Source of the DNA: an uncultured Lachnospiraceae bacterium | GTDB lineage: Bacteria; Bacillota; Clostridia; Lachnospirales; Lachnospiraceae | Assembly (NCBI GenBank): GCA_910577735.1 | Contig: CAJTOO010000004.1 | Span: forward strand, 62,001 to 126,000 | DNA length: 64,000 nucleotides | Reading direction: 5' to 3' | Shown here: positions 32,629 through 42,501 of the stretch, piece after piece | How positions within the stretch are numbered: the stretch's first letter is position 1 | Layout: every line of letters starts with the position of its first letter | Notes under the pieces: generated by a model | The model's input: the letters and a program-made list of their open reading frames with translations, nothing else | The model's database searches: none | Told to the model about the DNA's origin: nothing | Made by a program: the position numbers and the translations under genes

Positions 32629-33633
32629 ATGAATATACGGGAAAGTTTGGAACAGTGGGAGAAAGAGTATCTCAGTCCCTACGCCATGCTGAGTATGAAC
32701 TCCAGGGGGAGGCTTAAGGAAGAGGAGCAGTGTGATATCAGGCCGGTCTTTCAAAGGGACCGGGACAGGATTATACATAGCAAGTCGTTTCGACGCCTGA
32801 AAGATAAGACACAGGTATTCTTAACCCCGGAGGGGGATCACTACAGGACTCGCCTGACACATACGCTGGAGGTCAGCCAGACGGCCAGGACCATTGCCAA
32901 AGCCTTGAAACTCAATGAGGATTTAGTGGAGGCCATTGCCCTTGGCCATGATCTGGGTCATACGCCCTTCGGACATGCGGGAGAGCGGGCGCTGGACCGG
33001 GTGTGTCCTTATGGATTCAAGCACAATGAACAGAGTGTGCGGACAGTGGATATGCTGGAGAAGGATGGCAGAGGCATTAACCTGACCCATGAAGTGCGGG
33101 ATGGCATCTTAAATCACCAGACAGCCTCCATGCCGGCAACTTTGGAAGGAAAGATTGTCAGACTGGCTGATAAGATTGCCTATATTCATCATGATATGGA
33201 TGATGCGGTGCGGGCGGGTATCCTGAAGGAAGCAGATGTGCCCCGGGAGATTGGCTCTGTGATTGGTTACAGCTGTGGACAGCGTCTGGATTTCTTTATT
33301 CATAATATTGTGACCAACAGCCGGGAGAAGGATGACATCTGTATGTCTCCTGAGGTGGCGGAGGCCTTGAGAAAGATGCGGGAATTCATGTTCCGGTATG
33401 TGTATAGGAATCCGATTGCCAAGAGTGAGGAGGGCAAGGCGGAGAATCTGGTCATAACACTGTATGAACATTATCTGGTACATACAGAGAAGCTGCCGAA
33501 CTTTCTCTTCAAATTATTGGATGCGGGAGAGCCGCTTGAGAAGATTGTGTGTGATTATATCAGTTCCATGACAGACCGGTTTGCCATTGCGCAATATCAG
33601 AAGATATTCATTCCGAAAACATGGCACGGTTGA
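32629..33633 (+). CDS. dgt: deoxyguanosinetriphosphate triphosphohydrolase-like (HD domain)
   Basis: 334 aa from the ATG at 32629 after GAAAGG; a TTG at 32599 is an unlikely earlier start. The HD metal-site residues are in RLTHTLEVSQTART and HDLGHTPFGHAGERAL, and FRRLKDKTQVF is the usual N-terminal mark. The enzyme removes triphosphate from dNTPs. It lies 27 bases before dnaG, a common Clostridial order (dgt-dnaG-rpoD), and may be in that operon. Confidence 0.94.
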   Translation: MNIRESLEQWEKEYLSPYAMLSMNSRGRLKEEEQCDIRPVFQRDRDRIIHSKSFRRLKDKTQVFLTPEGDHYRTRLTHTLEVSQTARTIAKALKLNEDLVEAIALGHDLGHTPFGHAGERALDRVCPYGFKHNEQSVRTVDMLEKDGRGINLTHEVRDGILNHQTASMPATLEGKIVRLADKIAYIHHDMDDAVRAGILKEADVPREIGSVIGYSCGQRLDFFIHNIVTNSREKDDICMSPEVAEALRKMREFMFRYVYRNPIAKSEEGKAENLVITLYEHYLVHTEKLPNFLFKLLDAGEPLEKIVCDYISSMTDRFAIAQYQKIFIPKTWHG

Positions 33634-33660
33634 TAAATCTTAGTAGTTGGAAGGAATAAA

Positions 33661-35433
33661 ATGCGTTATCCGGAAGAACTGATTGAAGAAATCAGAATGA
33701 AAAACGATATCGTGGAAGTGATTTCGGGCTATGTCCGAATGCAGAAGAAGGGAAGCAGTTATTTTGGGTTGTGTCCGTTTCATAATGAAAAATCACCTTC
33801 CTTTTCGGTCTCACCCGGCAAGCAGATGTATTATTGTTTTGGCTGCGGTGCGGGCGGCAATGTAATCACTTTTCTGATGGAATATGAGAATGCCACCTTT
33901 CAGGAGGCGGTAAAAATGTTAGCTGACCGGGCCGGCGTCTCCTTACCGGAGGTGGAATACTCGGAGGAAATGCGGCGTAAGGAAGGAAGACGCGCCAGAC
34001 TATTGGAGGTCAACAAGGAGGCAGCCAGATACTATTATTATCTGCTGCGGTCTAACAGGGGGCAGATTGGATACCGTTATCTGGCAGGCCGTGCACTCTC
34101 AGATGAGACGATGAAAAAGTTTGGTCTGGGCTATGCGGATGGGGCTGGCTCTGATCTGACGGCCTATTTGAAGTCCAAGGGCTATGCAGACGATTTGATT
34201 ACGGAATCAGGGCTGACTGGTTTCGATGAGAAACGAGGCGTTCATGATAAGTTCTGGAACCGAGTCATGTTTCCTATTCAGGACAGTAATCACAGAGTCA
34301 TAGGATTTGGCGGACGTGTTATGGGGGATGCCAAGCCCAAGTACTTAAATTCGCCGGAGACAGCGATTTTTGACAAGAGCCGTAATCTTTACGGACTGAA
34401 TTTTGCCAGAACTTCCCACAAAGGAAACATGATTCTGTGTGAGGGTTATATGGATGTGATCGCCATGCACCAGGCAGGTTACACACAGGCTGTGGCCTCT
34501 CTGGGAACTGCCTTTACGGCGGGGCAGGCAGCGCTTTTGAAGCGCTATGCGGATGAGGTGCTTCTGGCCTACGACAGTGATGGGGCAGGTACCAATGCGG
34601 CCCTGCGCGCCATTGGGATATTGAAGGAGGCAGGGCTTCGGGGACGTGTCATAGACATGCATCCCTATAAGGATCCGGATGAATTTGTAAAGAATATGGG
34701 GACGGAAGCCTTTCAGGAGCGGATTGACCAGGCACAGAACAGCTTCTTCTTTGAACTGAAGATTTTAGAGAGGGACTATCATCTGGAAGATCCGGAGTCC
34801 AAAACTGCCTTTCATCGGGAAATTGCGAAGAAATTGTGCAGTTTTGAGGAAGAGGTGGAGCGGGAAAATTATATAGAATCTGTGGCGAAACGTTATCATA
34901 TCGGTTATGAGAATCTGCGGAAACTGGTGAGCAGCTATGCCGCTCGTACCGGATTGGTGAAACCGGTGGAACGGCCTAAGAGTACCGTGTCTTCTAAGCC
35001 GAAGCCGCAGGATAATATTAAGAGACTGCAAAGGCTTTTGCTGACCTGGGTTGTGGAAGAGCCTGTGGTATATCCCAGGATAAAGCCCTACATCCGGGCT
35101 GAGGATTTCACGGAGGAATTATACAGGCAGGTGGCGGACAAGCTGTTTGCAGGGCTGGAGCAGGGGAGCTTTAACCCGGCATCCATTATCAGTACCTTTG
35201 AGGAGGAAGAAGAACAGAGGGCGGTGGCTGAACTGTTCAATACAAAACTGGCGGAACTTACCACAGACCAGGAACGTGAGAAAGCTTTTCACGATATTGT
35301 CTATGCGGTAAAGAAGAACAGTTTTGAGTACTATTCCGCCCGCATGGGCTCCGATATGGAGGCTATAAGCCAGGTGATTCAAGGCAAAAAAGAATTGGAA
35401 GAACTTAGCAAAACGCATATTTCCCTGCAATAA
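33661..35433 (+). CDS. dnaG: DNA primase
   Basis: 590 aa, full length. Zinc-binding CHC2 domain with C38, H41, C59 and C62 (CPFHNEKSPSFSV and YYCFGCGAGG). The Toprim domain follows with LCEGYMDVIAMHQAG and LLAYDSDGAGTNAA. A C-terminal helicase-binding region completes it. It makes RNA primers at the replication fork. It is part of the dgt-dnaG-rpoD-trmK block. Confidence 0.97.
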   Translation: MRYPEELIEEIRMKNDIVEVISGYVRMQKKGSSYFGLCPFHNEKSPSFSVSPGKQMYYCFGCGAGGNVITFLMEYENATFQEAVKMLADRAGVSLPEVEYSEEMRRKEGRRARLLEVNKEAARYYYYLLRSNRGQIGYRYLAGRALSDETMKKFGLGYADGAGSDLTAYLKSKGYADDLITESGLTGFDEKRGVHDKFWNRVMFPIQDSNHRVIGFGGRVMGDAKPKYLNSPETAIFDKSRNLYGLNFARTSHKGNMILCEGYMDVIAMHQAGYTQAVASLGTAFTAGQAALLKRYADEVLLAYDSDGAGTNAALRAIGILKEAGLRGRVIDMHPYKDPDEFVKNMGTEAFQERIDQAQNSFFFELKILERDYHLEDPESKTAFHREIAKKLCSFEEEVERENYIESVAKRYHIGYENLRKLVSSYAARTGLVKPVERPKSTVSSKPKPQDNIKRLQRLLLTWVVEEPVVYPRIKPYIRAEDFTEELYRQVADKLFAGLEQGSFNPASIISTFEEEEEQRAVAELFNTKLAELTTDQEREKAFHDIVYAVKKNSFEYYSARMGSDMEAISQVIQGKKELEELSKTHISLQ

Positions 35434-35507
35434 GGGCAAGATAATCGAAAAAAGGCGTAAGTTTAGAAAGTGACAGTAGTTGAAACATAGGAAGGATGGA
35501 CCAATTA

Positions 35508-36620
35508 ATGGACGAAAATGTACAGGCAAAGTTTGAGGAGCGTTTAAAAGACCTTCTGGCTATTGCAAAGAAGAAAAAGAACATTCTGGAATATCAGGAG
35601 ATTAACGACTTTTTTGCGGACATGTCTCTGGAAGAGGAGCAGTTTGACAAAATTTTAGAGACTCTGGAACAGAATAATGTGGATATCCTGCGCATCACGG
35701 AGGACGATGATGTGGATGATGAGGAGATTATCCTGACGGAAGAGGACGATGTGGACGTAGAAAACATCGATTTGTCTGTTCCGGATGGTATCAGCATCGA
35801 GGATCCGGTCAGAATGTACTTAAAAGAGATTGGCAAGGTGCCGCTTCTGAGTGCAGAGGAAGAGATTGAACTGGCCAAGAAGATGGAGATGGGGGATTTA
35901 GAGTCCAAACAGCGTCTGGCGGAGGCGAACCTGCGTCTGGTGGTCAGTATCGCCAAGCGTTATGTGGGCCGCGGCATGCTCTTTTTGGATCTGATTCAGG
36001 AGGGAAACCTGGGACTGATCAAAGCTGTGGAAAAGTTTGATTACCGCAAAGGATATAAATTCTCCACTTACGCGACCTGGTGGATTCGGCAGGCCATCAC
36101 CAGAGCCATTGCCGATCAGGCGAGGACCATCCGTATTCCTGTGCATATGGTGGAGACTATCAACAAGCTGATTCGTGTGAGCAGACAGCTTTTGCAGGAA
36201 TTGGGAAGGGAACCTACCCCGGAAGAGATTGCGGAGCAGATGAATATGCCGGTGGAGCGGGTGCGTGAGATCTTGAAGATTTCTCAGGAACCGGTATCTT
36301 TAGAGACACCGATCGGTGAGGAGGAAGACAGTCATTTAGGTGACTTTATTCAGGATGATAATGTGCCGGTACCTGCGGATGCTGCCGCCTTTACCTTATT
36401 GAAAGAGCAGCTGGTGGAGGTGCTTGGTACCCTGACAGAGCGGGAACAGAAAGTGCTGCGGCTTCGGTTCGGGTTAGATGACGGACGTGCCAGAACCCTT
36501 GAGGAAGTGGGGAAAGAGTTTAATGTGACCCGTGAGAGAATCCGGCAGATTGAGGCAAAGGCGCTGCGTAAACTCCGCCATCCCAGCAGGAGCCGTAAAT
36601 TAAAGGATTATCTGGACTGA
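35508..36620 (+). CDS. rpoD: primary sigma factor RpoD/SigA
   Basis: 370 aa from the ATG at 35508; another ATG at 35496 is only one or two bases from the AGGAAGG site. Region 1.1 is acidic and short. Region 1.2 is VRMYLKEIGKVPLLSAEEE, region 2 includes RLVVSIAKRYVGRGMLFLDL and YATWWIRQAITRAIADQART. Region 4 ends with VTRERIRQIEAKALRKLRHP. It directs vegetative transcription. The stop overlaps the start of trmK by one base. Confidence 0.97.
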   Translation: MDENVQAKFEERLKDLLAIAKKKKNILEYQEINDFFADMSLEEEQFDKILETLEQNNVDILRITEDDDVDDEEIILTEEDDVDVENIDLSVPDGISIEDPVRMYLKEIGKVPLLSAEEEIELAKKMEMGDLESKQRLAEANLRLVVSIAKRYVGRGMLFLDLIQEGNLGLIKAVEKFDYRKGYKFSTYATWWIRQAITRAIADQARTIRIPVHMVETINKLIRVSRQLLQELGREPTPEEIAEQMNMPVERVREILKISQEPVSLETPIGEEEDSHLGDFIQDDNVPVPADAAAFTLLKEQLVEVLGTLTEREQKVLRLRFGLDDGRARTLEEVGKEFNVTRERIRQIEAKALRKLRHPSRSRKLKDYLD

Positions 36621-37396
36621 TGCGGTCACAGGTGTTATCGAAAAGATTGCAGACGGTGGCTGATATGGTGACCAGGGGATACCGTGTCTGTGATGTGGGC
36701 TGTGATCATGGATATGTGTCGATTTATCTGGTAGAACAGGATATCAGTCCAGGGGTTCTTGCCATGGATGTGCGAGAAGGGCCTTTGCATGCCGCCAGAC
36801 AACATGTGATCGAGCGGAATCTGGAAGATAAAATTGAGACAAGATTATCAGATGGTTTACATAATTATAATATTGGAGAGGCAAAGTCACTGATTTGTGC
36901 CGGTATGGGCGGCAGACTGATGCAGCGGATTCTTGAGGAAAACAAAGAGAAAACGATGTCCTTTGAGGAGCTGATTCTGCAGCCCCAGTCTGAGATGGAG
37001 CAGTTCCGACGTTTCCTGCGGGAGAATCACTATGGTATTCTGGACGAGGAGATTCTTGTGGAGGACGGAAAGTTCTATCAGGTGATTCGGGCGGTTCCGG
37101 CAGAGGGACGGTGCATCCTGGGGAAAAGCATAAGAAGCAGATGGACAGCCGGGGAACAGGAATTGCCGGAAGAAGAATTATGTAAACTTGAAGACCGATA
37201 TGGCCCGGTCAATCTGAACAAAAAAACAGATGTTTTCTTATCATATCTGTCCCGGGAGGAACGGATTTACGAAAGCATCCTTGCGGGTCTGCGGGAGAAT
37301 GGCCTGACAGATGAGAAGAGAAAAAGCAGATACTTACAGGTGGAGGATTCCCTGCGGGATTGTCGGAAAGTACAGGCTGTATTAAATGATGAATAA
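36620..37396 (+). CDS. trmK: tRNA (adenine(22)-N1)-methyltransferase
   Basis: 258 aa. SAM-binding motif VCDVGCDHGYVSIYLVEQD and the family segment LICAGMGGRLMQRILEEN, then LILQPQSEMEQFRRFLRENH. Directly behind rpoD, as usual for trmK in Firmicutes. It methylates A22 of tRNA. The usual next gene, a Nif3-like protein, is absent; a nucleoside kinase follows. Confidence 0.93.
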   Translation: MRSQVLSKRLQTVADMVTRGYRVCDVGCDHGYVSIYLVEQDISPGVLAMDVREGPLHAARQHVIERNLEDKIETRLSDGLHNYNIGEAKSLICAGMGGRLMQRILEENKEKTMSFEELILQPQSEMEQFRRFLRENHYGILDEEILVEDGKFYQVIRAVPAEGRCILGKSIRSRWTAGEQELPEEELCKLEDRYGPVNLNKKTDVFLSYLSREERIYESILAGLRENGLTDEKRKSRYLQVEDSLRDCRKVQAVLNDE

Positions 37397-37411
37397 AAGG
37401 AGGACCTGCCT

Positions 37412-39067
37412 ATGGTTACGATCAAGATCAACGGAAAAGAAAGGCTCTATGAGGACGGCATCAAGTATGAGATTATAGCGGAGGAGCACCAGAATGAGTA
37501 TTTGAGTCAGATTGCGCTGGTGACGGTAAATGGCAAGATCCGGGAGCTGATGAAACGTGTGGACAGGGATTGTGAGCTGGAATTTATCACCTGTGCGGAT
37601 CAGATTGGCCACAAGACATATGTAAGAACTGCGATCATGTTAATGTTAAAAGCCATCAAAGATGTGGCGGGCATGGAAGCAGCGACTAATGTCAAGGTGG
37701 AGTTTGCCATTGGGGCCGGCTATTACTGCGCTTTCAGAAACGGTCTGACCATGGATGAGAAAACAATCCAGAAAGTCAAGGACCGCATGGGCGAGCTTGT
37801 GGATATGGACTTACTGGTGACGAAGAAAGCATATCCGGCAGATGAGGCGGTGGCTCTCTTTAAAGAAAACGGTATGATGGATAAGGTATCCCTGTTCCGT
37901 TATCGCAGGAGTTCTAACATCAATGTTTATTGTATGGGGGATTATTATGACTATTTTTATGGTTATATGATGCCCAGCACCGGTTATATCAAGATTTTTG
38001 ACCTTTTTGCCTACGAGAACGGCATCATTTTACTTTTGCCGGAACCGGAAGACCCGGAGACATTGCCCGAATTTGTGCCCAGAAAGAAGTTGTTCCAGAC
38101 GCTTATGACCACCGGGGAATGGGGGAAAGATATCGGGATTGATACAGTGGGGGATTTGAACGACCAGATTTGCCAGGGCAGTATCTCTGAGATGATTCTT
38201 GTACAGGAGGCGCTGCAGGAGAGGCGGATCAGTGAGATTGCCAGGGACATTGCAAGGCGTGAGGATGTTAAATTCGTTATGATAGCGGGTCCTTCATCCT
38301 CGGGTAAGACCACGTTTTCCCACCGGTTATCGATTCAGCTTCGCACCTATGGATTAAAGCCCCATCCCATTGGATTGGATAATTATTATCTGGATCATGA
38401 CAAGACACCGTTGGATGAAGCCGGCAATCCTGATTATGAGTGTCTGGAGGCGCTTGACGTGGAACAGTTCAACAATGATATGACGGATTTGCTTGCAGGC
38501 AAGAGCGTACAGCTGCCGACGTTTAACTTTAAGACGGGGAAGAGAGAGTACAGCGGCAAGGAGACGGTTCTTGGCAAGGATGATATTCTGGTCATTGAAG
38601 GAATACATGGTCTCAATGAGAAAATGTCCCATTCACTGCCGGCAGAGAGCAAGTTTAAGATTTATATCAGTGCGCTTACCACGTTAAATGTGGATGAACA
38701 TAACAGAATCCCTACTACGGATAACAGACTGCTGCGCCGTCTGGTGCGGGATGCAAGGACGAGAGGCACTTCGGCACAGAAGACGATTACCATGTGGTCT
38801 TCGGTCAGGCGGGGAGAGGAGAAATACATATTCCCCTTTCAGGAGGAGGCAGATGCCATGTTTAATTCTGCTATGCTCTTTGAACTTGCGGTAATCAAAC
38901 AGTATGCAGAACCCTTGCTTTTCAGTATAAAAAAGGGGGATGAGGGATATCATGAGGCCAAGAGGCTTTTAAAATTCCTGGAATATTTCCTGGGAGTCAG
39001 CAGTGAGGAACTGCCGAAAAATTCTCTGTGCAGGGAGTTTGTGGGCGGAAGCTGTTTTGATGTGTAG
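37412..39067 (+). CDS. nucleoside (uridine-type) kinase with TGS-like N-terminal domain
   Basis: 551 aa. The N-terminus (about 1-60) resembles a TGS/ubiquitin-like domain, and about 60-200 a threonyl-tRNA-synthetase-like second domain. The C-terminal half is a PRK/uridine-kinase P-loop NTPase (MIAGPSSSGKTTFSHRL from about residue 289) with a GLDNYYLDHDKTP loop and ILVIEGIHGLNE. Such fused kinases are widespread in Clostridia and probably phosphorylate uridine or a related nucleoside. AAGGAGG precedes the start. RNase P RNA is immediately downstream. Confidence 0.9.
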   Translation: MVTIKINGKERLYEDGIKYEIIAEEHQNEYLSQIALVTVNGKIRELMKRVDRDCELEFITCADQIGHKTYVRTAIMLMLKAIKDVAGMEAATNVKVEFAIGAGYYCAFRNGLTMDEKTIQKVKDRMGELVDMDLLVTKKAYPADEAVALFKENGMMDKVSLFRYRRSSNINVYCMGDYYDYFYGYMMPSTGYIKIFDLFAYENGIILLLPEPEDPETLPEFVPRKKLFQTLMTTGEWGKDIGIDTVGDLNDQICQGSISEMILVQEALQERRISEIARDIARREDVKFVMIAGPSSSGKTTFSHRLSIQLRTYGLKPHPIGLDNYYLDHDKTPLDEAGNPDYECLEALDVEQFNNDMTDLLAGKSVQLPTFNFKTGKREYSGKETVLGKDDILVIEGIHGLNEKMSHSLPAESKFKIYISALTTLNVDEHNRIPTTDNRLLRRLVRDARTRGTSAQKTITMWSSVRRGEEKYIFPFQEEADAMFNSAMLFELAVIKQYAEPLLFSIKKGDEGYHEAKRLLKFLEYFLGVSSEELPKNSLCREFVGGSCFDV

Positions 39068-39147
39068 ACAGCACAGGTCTGACAGACAGTGCTGTTGCTG
39101 CCGCGCCAGGAAGCGGCGGCTGTGAATGGGAAAGAAAAATAAGTAGA

Positions 39148-39475
39148 ATAAATGATCGCGGCTGTACAGACGAAAGGGTACAGGTGAGGAAAGTCCGGGC
39201 TTCACAGGGCAGGATGCCGGATAACATCCGGTGGAGGCGACTCCAAGGCCAGTGCAACAGAAAATAAACAGCCATGGACTTCCGTAGAAACGGAAGTCTG
39301 TGGTTATGGTGGAATGGCAGTGTAAGAGACTACCGCTGTCCCGGTGACGGGCAGGCTGTGTAAACCCCATCCGAAGCAAGACCAAATAGAAAGCAACAGG
39401 CCGGCCCGGTCTGCTTTCAGGTAGGTCGCTTGAGGTCTTTGGCAACAAAGATCCTAGATAGATGATCATTCACGA
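39148..39475 (+). ncRNA. rnpB: RNase P RNA
   Basis: Hallmark segments of bacterial RNase P RNA: GAGGAAAGTCCGGGCT (about 39187), GGAGGCGACTCCAAGG, CCAGTGCAACAGAAA, GTAAACCCCATCCGAAGCAA and AGATAGATGATCATT. The 5' AATGATC (39151-39157) pairs with GATCATT (39464-39470) as helix P1. End points are approximate. It catalyses tRNA 5' maturation. Confidence 0.95.
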
Positions 39476-39685
39476 CATAACCCGGCTTATCGTTCTGCTT
39501 ATTTTAAAACAGCAAAGTATTCATGGAGTAAAAAAGAAATGCGGGGGCACAGGAGCCAGGGATATTCTTTCGGCAGGGGAGAAATCGTGGATTCCTGTGC
39601 CTTTGCACAGGGTAAAAGGCGCAGGGGAAGACGAGATAGCGTAATGGAATCAGTGACACCTTACAGGATGGAAAACAGATGCTGT
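39476..39685. other. region between rnpB and the secreted protease-like gene
   Basis: The following reading frame is open from 39539, but the part before the signal peptide is basic, has several possible ATGs (39643, 39669, 39686) and no clear ribosome site. It may hold the promoter or leader of the next gene. I see nothing else. Confidence 0.4.
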
Positions 39686-40489
39686 ATGAAAAATAAAATA
39701 ATATATGTCATTTTATTCTTCTTCTGTCTGTCTGGGACCAGTCAGACGCTGCAGGCCAGAGAAGCTTATTGCCCGCCCCATCTGATTCAGACCGTGAATG
39801 ACCAGGACATCTATGAGGGATTAGTAGCGCTGAGGCTTCTTGAGTGCAGTACCCTGGACGAGGAAGATTCCTCCCAGGCATATGAAATGGTAAAGGATTG
39901 TGTAGTGCGGGTGAATATGGGGAACGCTTATGGCAGCGGCGTAATCTGGCAGTTAACGGAAGATGCTGTGATTGTAGCCACCAATGCGCATGTGTTGGCG
40001 TATTGGGATGATATGACAGGGGTTCTTCATTTTCCGCAGGGATATTATCTCAATGCCAGTGTACTTGGCATATCGGAATCTTATGATGTGGGATTTCTGA
40101 GGGTGGATATAGAGGCGCTTGGCTATGAGCAGCTGGGAACGCTTCGTTTTGTCAGTGCTGACGCGGAAATTTATGAACGGCTCGAAACAGGAGATGCGAT
40201 GTTCAGTGTAGGCACTGGCATGGCGATTGGTGCAGTGGAGTATCATGAGGGCACCGTGGAAGAACCCTGGCAGTATATTGAAGAGTTTGAGAACGATATG
40301 CTTTATGGATATGGTTATGCCAGGACAGGCATGTCGGGAGGCGGTGTCTTTGACGGTTATGGACATTTTATCGGTATGCTCACCGGGGGAACCCAGAGAA
40401 ATGAGATCGCGGCAGTGCCGCTTCCTTGTGTTGTGGAGGCCTGGGAGGAAGTGATGGAGAAAGAAGGAGCGGATGGAACAGGAAGATAA
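39686..40489 (+). CDS. secreted trypsin-like peptidase domain protein
   Basis: 267 aa from the ATG at 39686; 39669 is also possible. A signal peptide (IIYVILFFFCLSGTSQTLQA) directs export. The trypsin/HtrA-like triad is visible: His in VIVATNAHVL, Asp in ESYDVGFLRVD and Ser in RTGMSGGGVFDG. There is no PDZ domain. A secreted or surface serine protease is likely, though the glycine-rich Ser loop is GMSGG rather than GNSGG. It overlaps the next gene by 17 bases, suggesting coupled expression with that membrane protein. Confidence 0.82.
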   Translation: MKNKIIYVILFFFCLSGTSQTLQAREAYCPPHLIQTVNDQDIYEGLVALRLLECSTLDEEDSSQAYEMVKDCVVRVNMGNAYGSGVIWQLTEDAVIVATNAHVLAYWDDMTGVLHFPQGYYLNASVLGISESYDVGFLRVDIEALGYEQLGTLRFVSADAEIYERLETGDAMFSVGTGMAIGAVEYHEGTVEEPWQYIEEFENDMLYGYGYARTGMSGGGVFDGYGHFIGMLTGGTQRNEIAAVPLPCVVEAWEEVMEKEGADGTGR

Positions 40490-41498
40490 GATCGGTATTC
40501 AGGTGAAAGAGCATGGCATTGTGTTGGTGGGCGGGATTTTTATTCTTGGGTTTAGCCTCTTTATTCTTGTGATGGGATTGTGCTATCCGTCCGGGGGAGG
40601 GAATCGCCTGGTATTTGCCCTGGTTCTCTTTCTTATGATGGTGTGCGGCGTGATGGTGTGCATAACTTACTTTCACCGCAGGCTCACAGTGGAAGAGATG
40701 AATTTGTGTTATGTAAATGCAATTGGGAAGCGGAGAGAATTTTCACTGAATGATATCGGTTATTGCAAATTGAGAATCTATGGAACTAAGAGAGAAGCAG
40801 TGGTGGAATCGCTTATTCTGTATGATTTACTTGGTGATAAGTTATGTAAACTTGAAATGAATATGCCCGGCGCCAGGGAGTTTTTGCAGTATCTGTTGGA
40901 TAACCAGGTGAAAACACAATGGCCGGGGACAGAAAAGCAGCCCCGCAAAGTGATGGAACCGATGCTGATGGAAAAGGCCATCTGTAAAGAGGAAATCGGT
41001 AAATTTGTGGAGACATTTTATGAGATGATAAGCCCGGTCTTTACGGATTGGGAGAAACAGCATAAACGTTTTGATGCGCAGTGGGAGTTTGGATTGGCAG
41101 AGTATATCCAGGATGATCTGCTGCCGGAGAAGGACATGTGGCAGTGGGAAAGCTCTGTTTCGCTAAAGAACGGAGAGGAATTGCCAGAGGATTATCTTTG
41201 CATTCTGGAAGCTTATTTGATGAGAGGGGAAGAGCATGTTATGGATCGCAAGGGCCGTGTGGTTGGATTCCTCAGCCCCTGTATCTGGCAGAGCAGATCC
41301 TATCAGGTTGGAGAAAGCAGACGGATACGCAGGCCGGATGAGACATATTTGCGGGAGAGTATTCAGACCCAGCTCACTGTGCTGGCAAAAGAACTGCCAA
41401 AACATCCTTACCATACAGAATACCTGACCCTAAGACACGAGCTTAAAAAAGCAGTGGGAAGAAGCGAAGAGCCGTTCTTAAAAGACGAAAAATCCTAA
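40473..41498 (+). CDS. unknown membrane-anchored protein, 341 aa
   Basis: Two N-terminal membrane helices (IVLVGGIFILGFSLFILVMG and LVFALVLFLMMVCGVMVCIT) precede a region of about 80 residues rich in strands, which may fold like a small PH-type domain. A charged helical C-terminal part follows (DWEKQHKRFDAQWEFGLAEY onward). No known family recognised. It starts inside the end of the trypsin-like gene (17-base overlap), so the two are probably a functional pair. The large C-terminal part should be in the cytoplasm. Confidence 0.75.
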   Translation: MEQEDKIGIQVKEHGIVLVGGIFILGFSLFILVMGLCYPSGGGNRLVFALVLFLMMVCGVMVCITYFHRRLTVEEMNLCYVNAIGKRREFSLNDIGYCKLRIYGTKREAVVESLILYDLLGDKLCKLEMNMPGAREFLQYLLDNQVKTQWPGTEKQPRKVMEPMLMEKAICKEEIGKFVETFYEMISPVFTDWEKQHKRFDAQWEFGLAEYIQDDLLPEKDMWQWESSVSLKNGEELPEDYLCILEAYLMRGEEHVMDRKGRVVGFLSPCIWQSRSYQVGESRRIRRPDETYLRESIQTQLTVLAKELPKHPYHTEYLTLRHELKKAVGRSEEPFLKDEKS

Positions 41499-41606
41499 AG
41501 GTGTAATTCAAAGTCGAGGATATACGTTTGCTATAAAGTATGGTAAAATAAATAGAATAGGTATTTTTGAGGGGCGTTATCAATTGGGCAAAGAAAGGGG
41601 ATTATC

Positions 41607-42482
41607 ATGGCATTATTTCAGATCAGTAATGAAAAGGTTACCATACAGGTGGACAGCCTGGGAGCGGAGTTAAAATCTCTCAAGAGTGTGACAGAGGGCA
41701 GAGAATATATGTGGGATGCAGATCCTGCTTACTGGAAAAGAACCTCACCGGTCTTATTTCCCTTTGTAGGCGGTTTAAAAGGTGGCGTTTATCGGGATAA
41801 GGGTGTGGAGTATCCTATGGGGCAGCATGGGTTTGCCAGGGATATGGAATTCCAGCTGAAGAGTCAGGTGGCTGCAGAGATCTGGTTCCGTTTAGAATCC
41901 AATGAAGAGACATTTGCCAAATATCCTTATCCATTTGTTCTGGAAATCGGTTATGAGCTTTCCGGGTATACGGTAATCGTGAAATGGCGGGTGAAGAACC
42001 CGGGCCAGGATACCATGCACTTTTCCATCGGCGGACACCCGGGATTTTGGTGTCCTATCGATCCTGACAGGAAGCAGACGGAGTACCGGATTTTATTTGA
42101 CAGAAAAGATCAGGTGGTATCTTCCTGTATTGAAAAGGGATTGGTAAACGGCCAGACGAAGACATATATATTACAAGATGGAAGTCTGCCTGTCACAGAG
42201 CATCTGTTTGATGGTGATGCGTTAGTGATTGAGGATCATCAGGCCCAGAGTGTGGCGCTTGCAGGACCGGACGGGAAGCCCTACCTGACAGTGGATTTTG
42301 ATGCACCGCTGTTCGGTATCTGGTCACCGCCGGGAAAAGGCGCGCCTTTTATCTGTATAGAGCCCTGGTATGGCAGATGTGACAGCCTGGATTTTGCTGG
42401 AGAATTAAAAGAGCGGAAATGGGGACAGGAACTTGCAGCAGGCGCTGAATTTGTTGCGGAATACAGGATAACAATCGCATAG
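41607..42482 (+). CDS. aldose 1-epimerase family protein
   Basis: 291 aa. QVDSLGAELKSLKSVTEGRE and YMWDADPAYWKRTSPVLFPF are typical of the galactose-mutarotase-like group, with the His in GQHGFARDMEF and a second His in FSIGGHPGFWCP. CIEPWYGRCDS near the end supplies the catalytic Glu. It interconverts sugar anomers. GGGGATTATC precedes the ATG. It is a single gene before an ABC transporter operon. Confidence 0.93.
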   Translation: MALFQISNEKVTIQVDSLGAELKSLKSVTEGREYMWDADPAYWKRTSPVLFPFVGGLKGGVYRDKGVEYPMGQHGFARDMEFQLKSQVAAEIWFRLESNEETFAKYPYPFVLEIGYELSGYTVIVKWRVKNPGQDTMHFSIGGHPGFWCPIDPDRKQTEYRILFDRKDQVVSSCIEKGLVNGQTKTYILQDGSLPVTEHLFDGDALVIEDHQAQSVALAGPDGKPYLTVDFDAPLFGIWSPPGKGAPFICIEPWYGRCDSLDFAGELKERKWGQELAAGAEFVAEYRITIA

Positions 42483-42501
42483 AAGCGTAAGGAGGGAGTA
42501 T

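Noticed and set aside
39160..39440. Coding ORF across 39.1-39.45 kb
   Set aside because: The region is RNase P RNA; open frames there are incidental.
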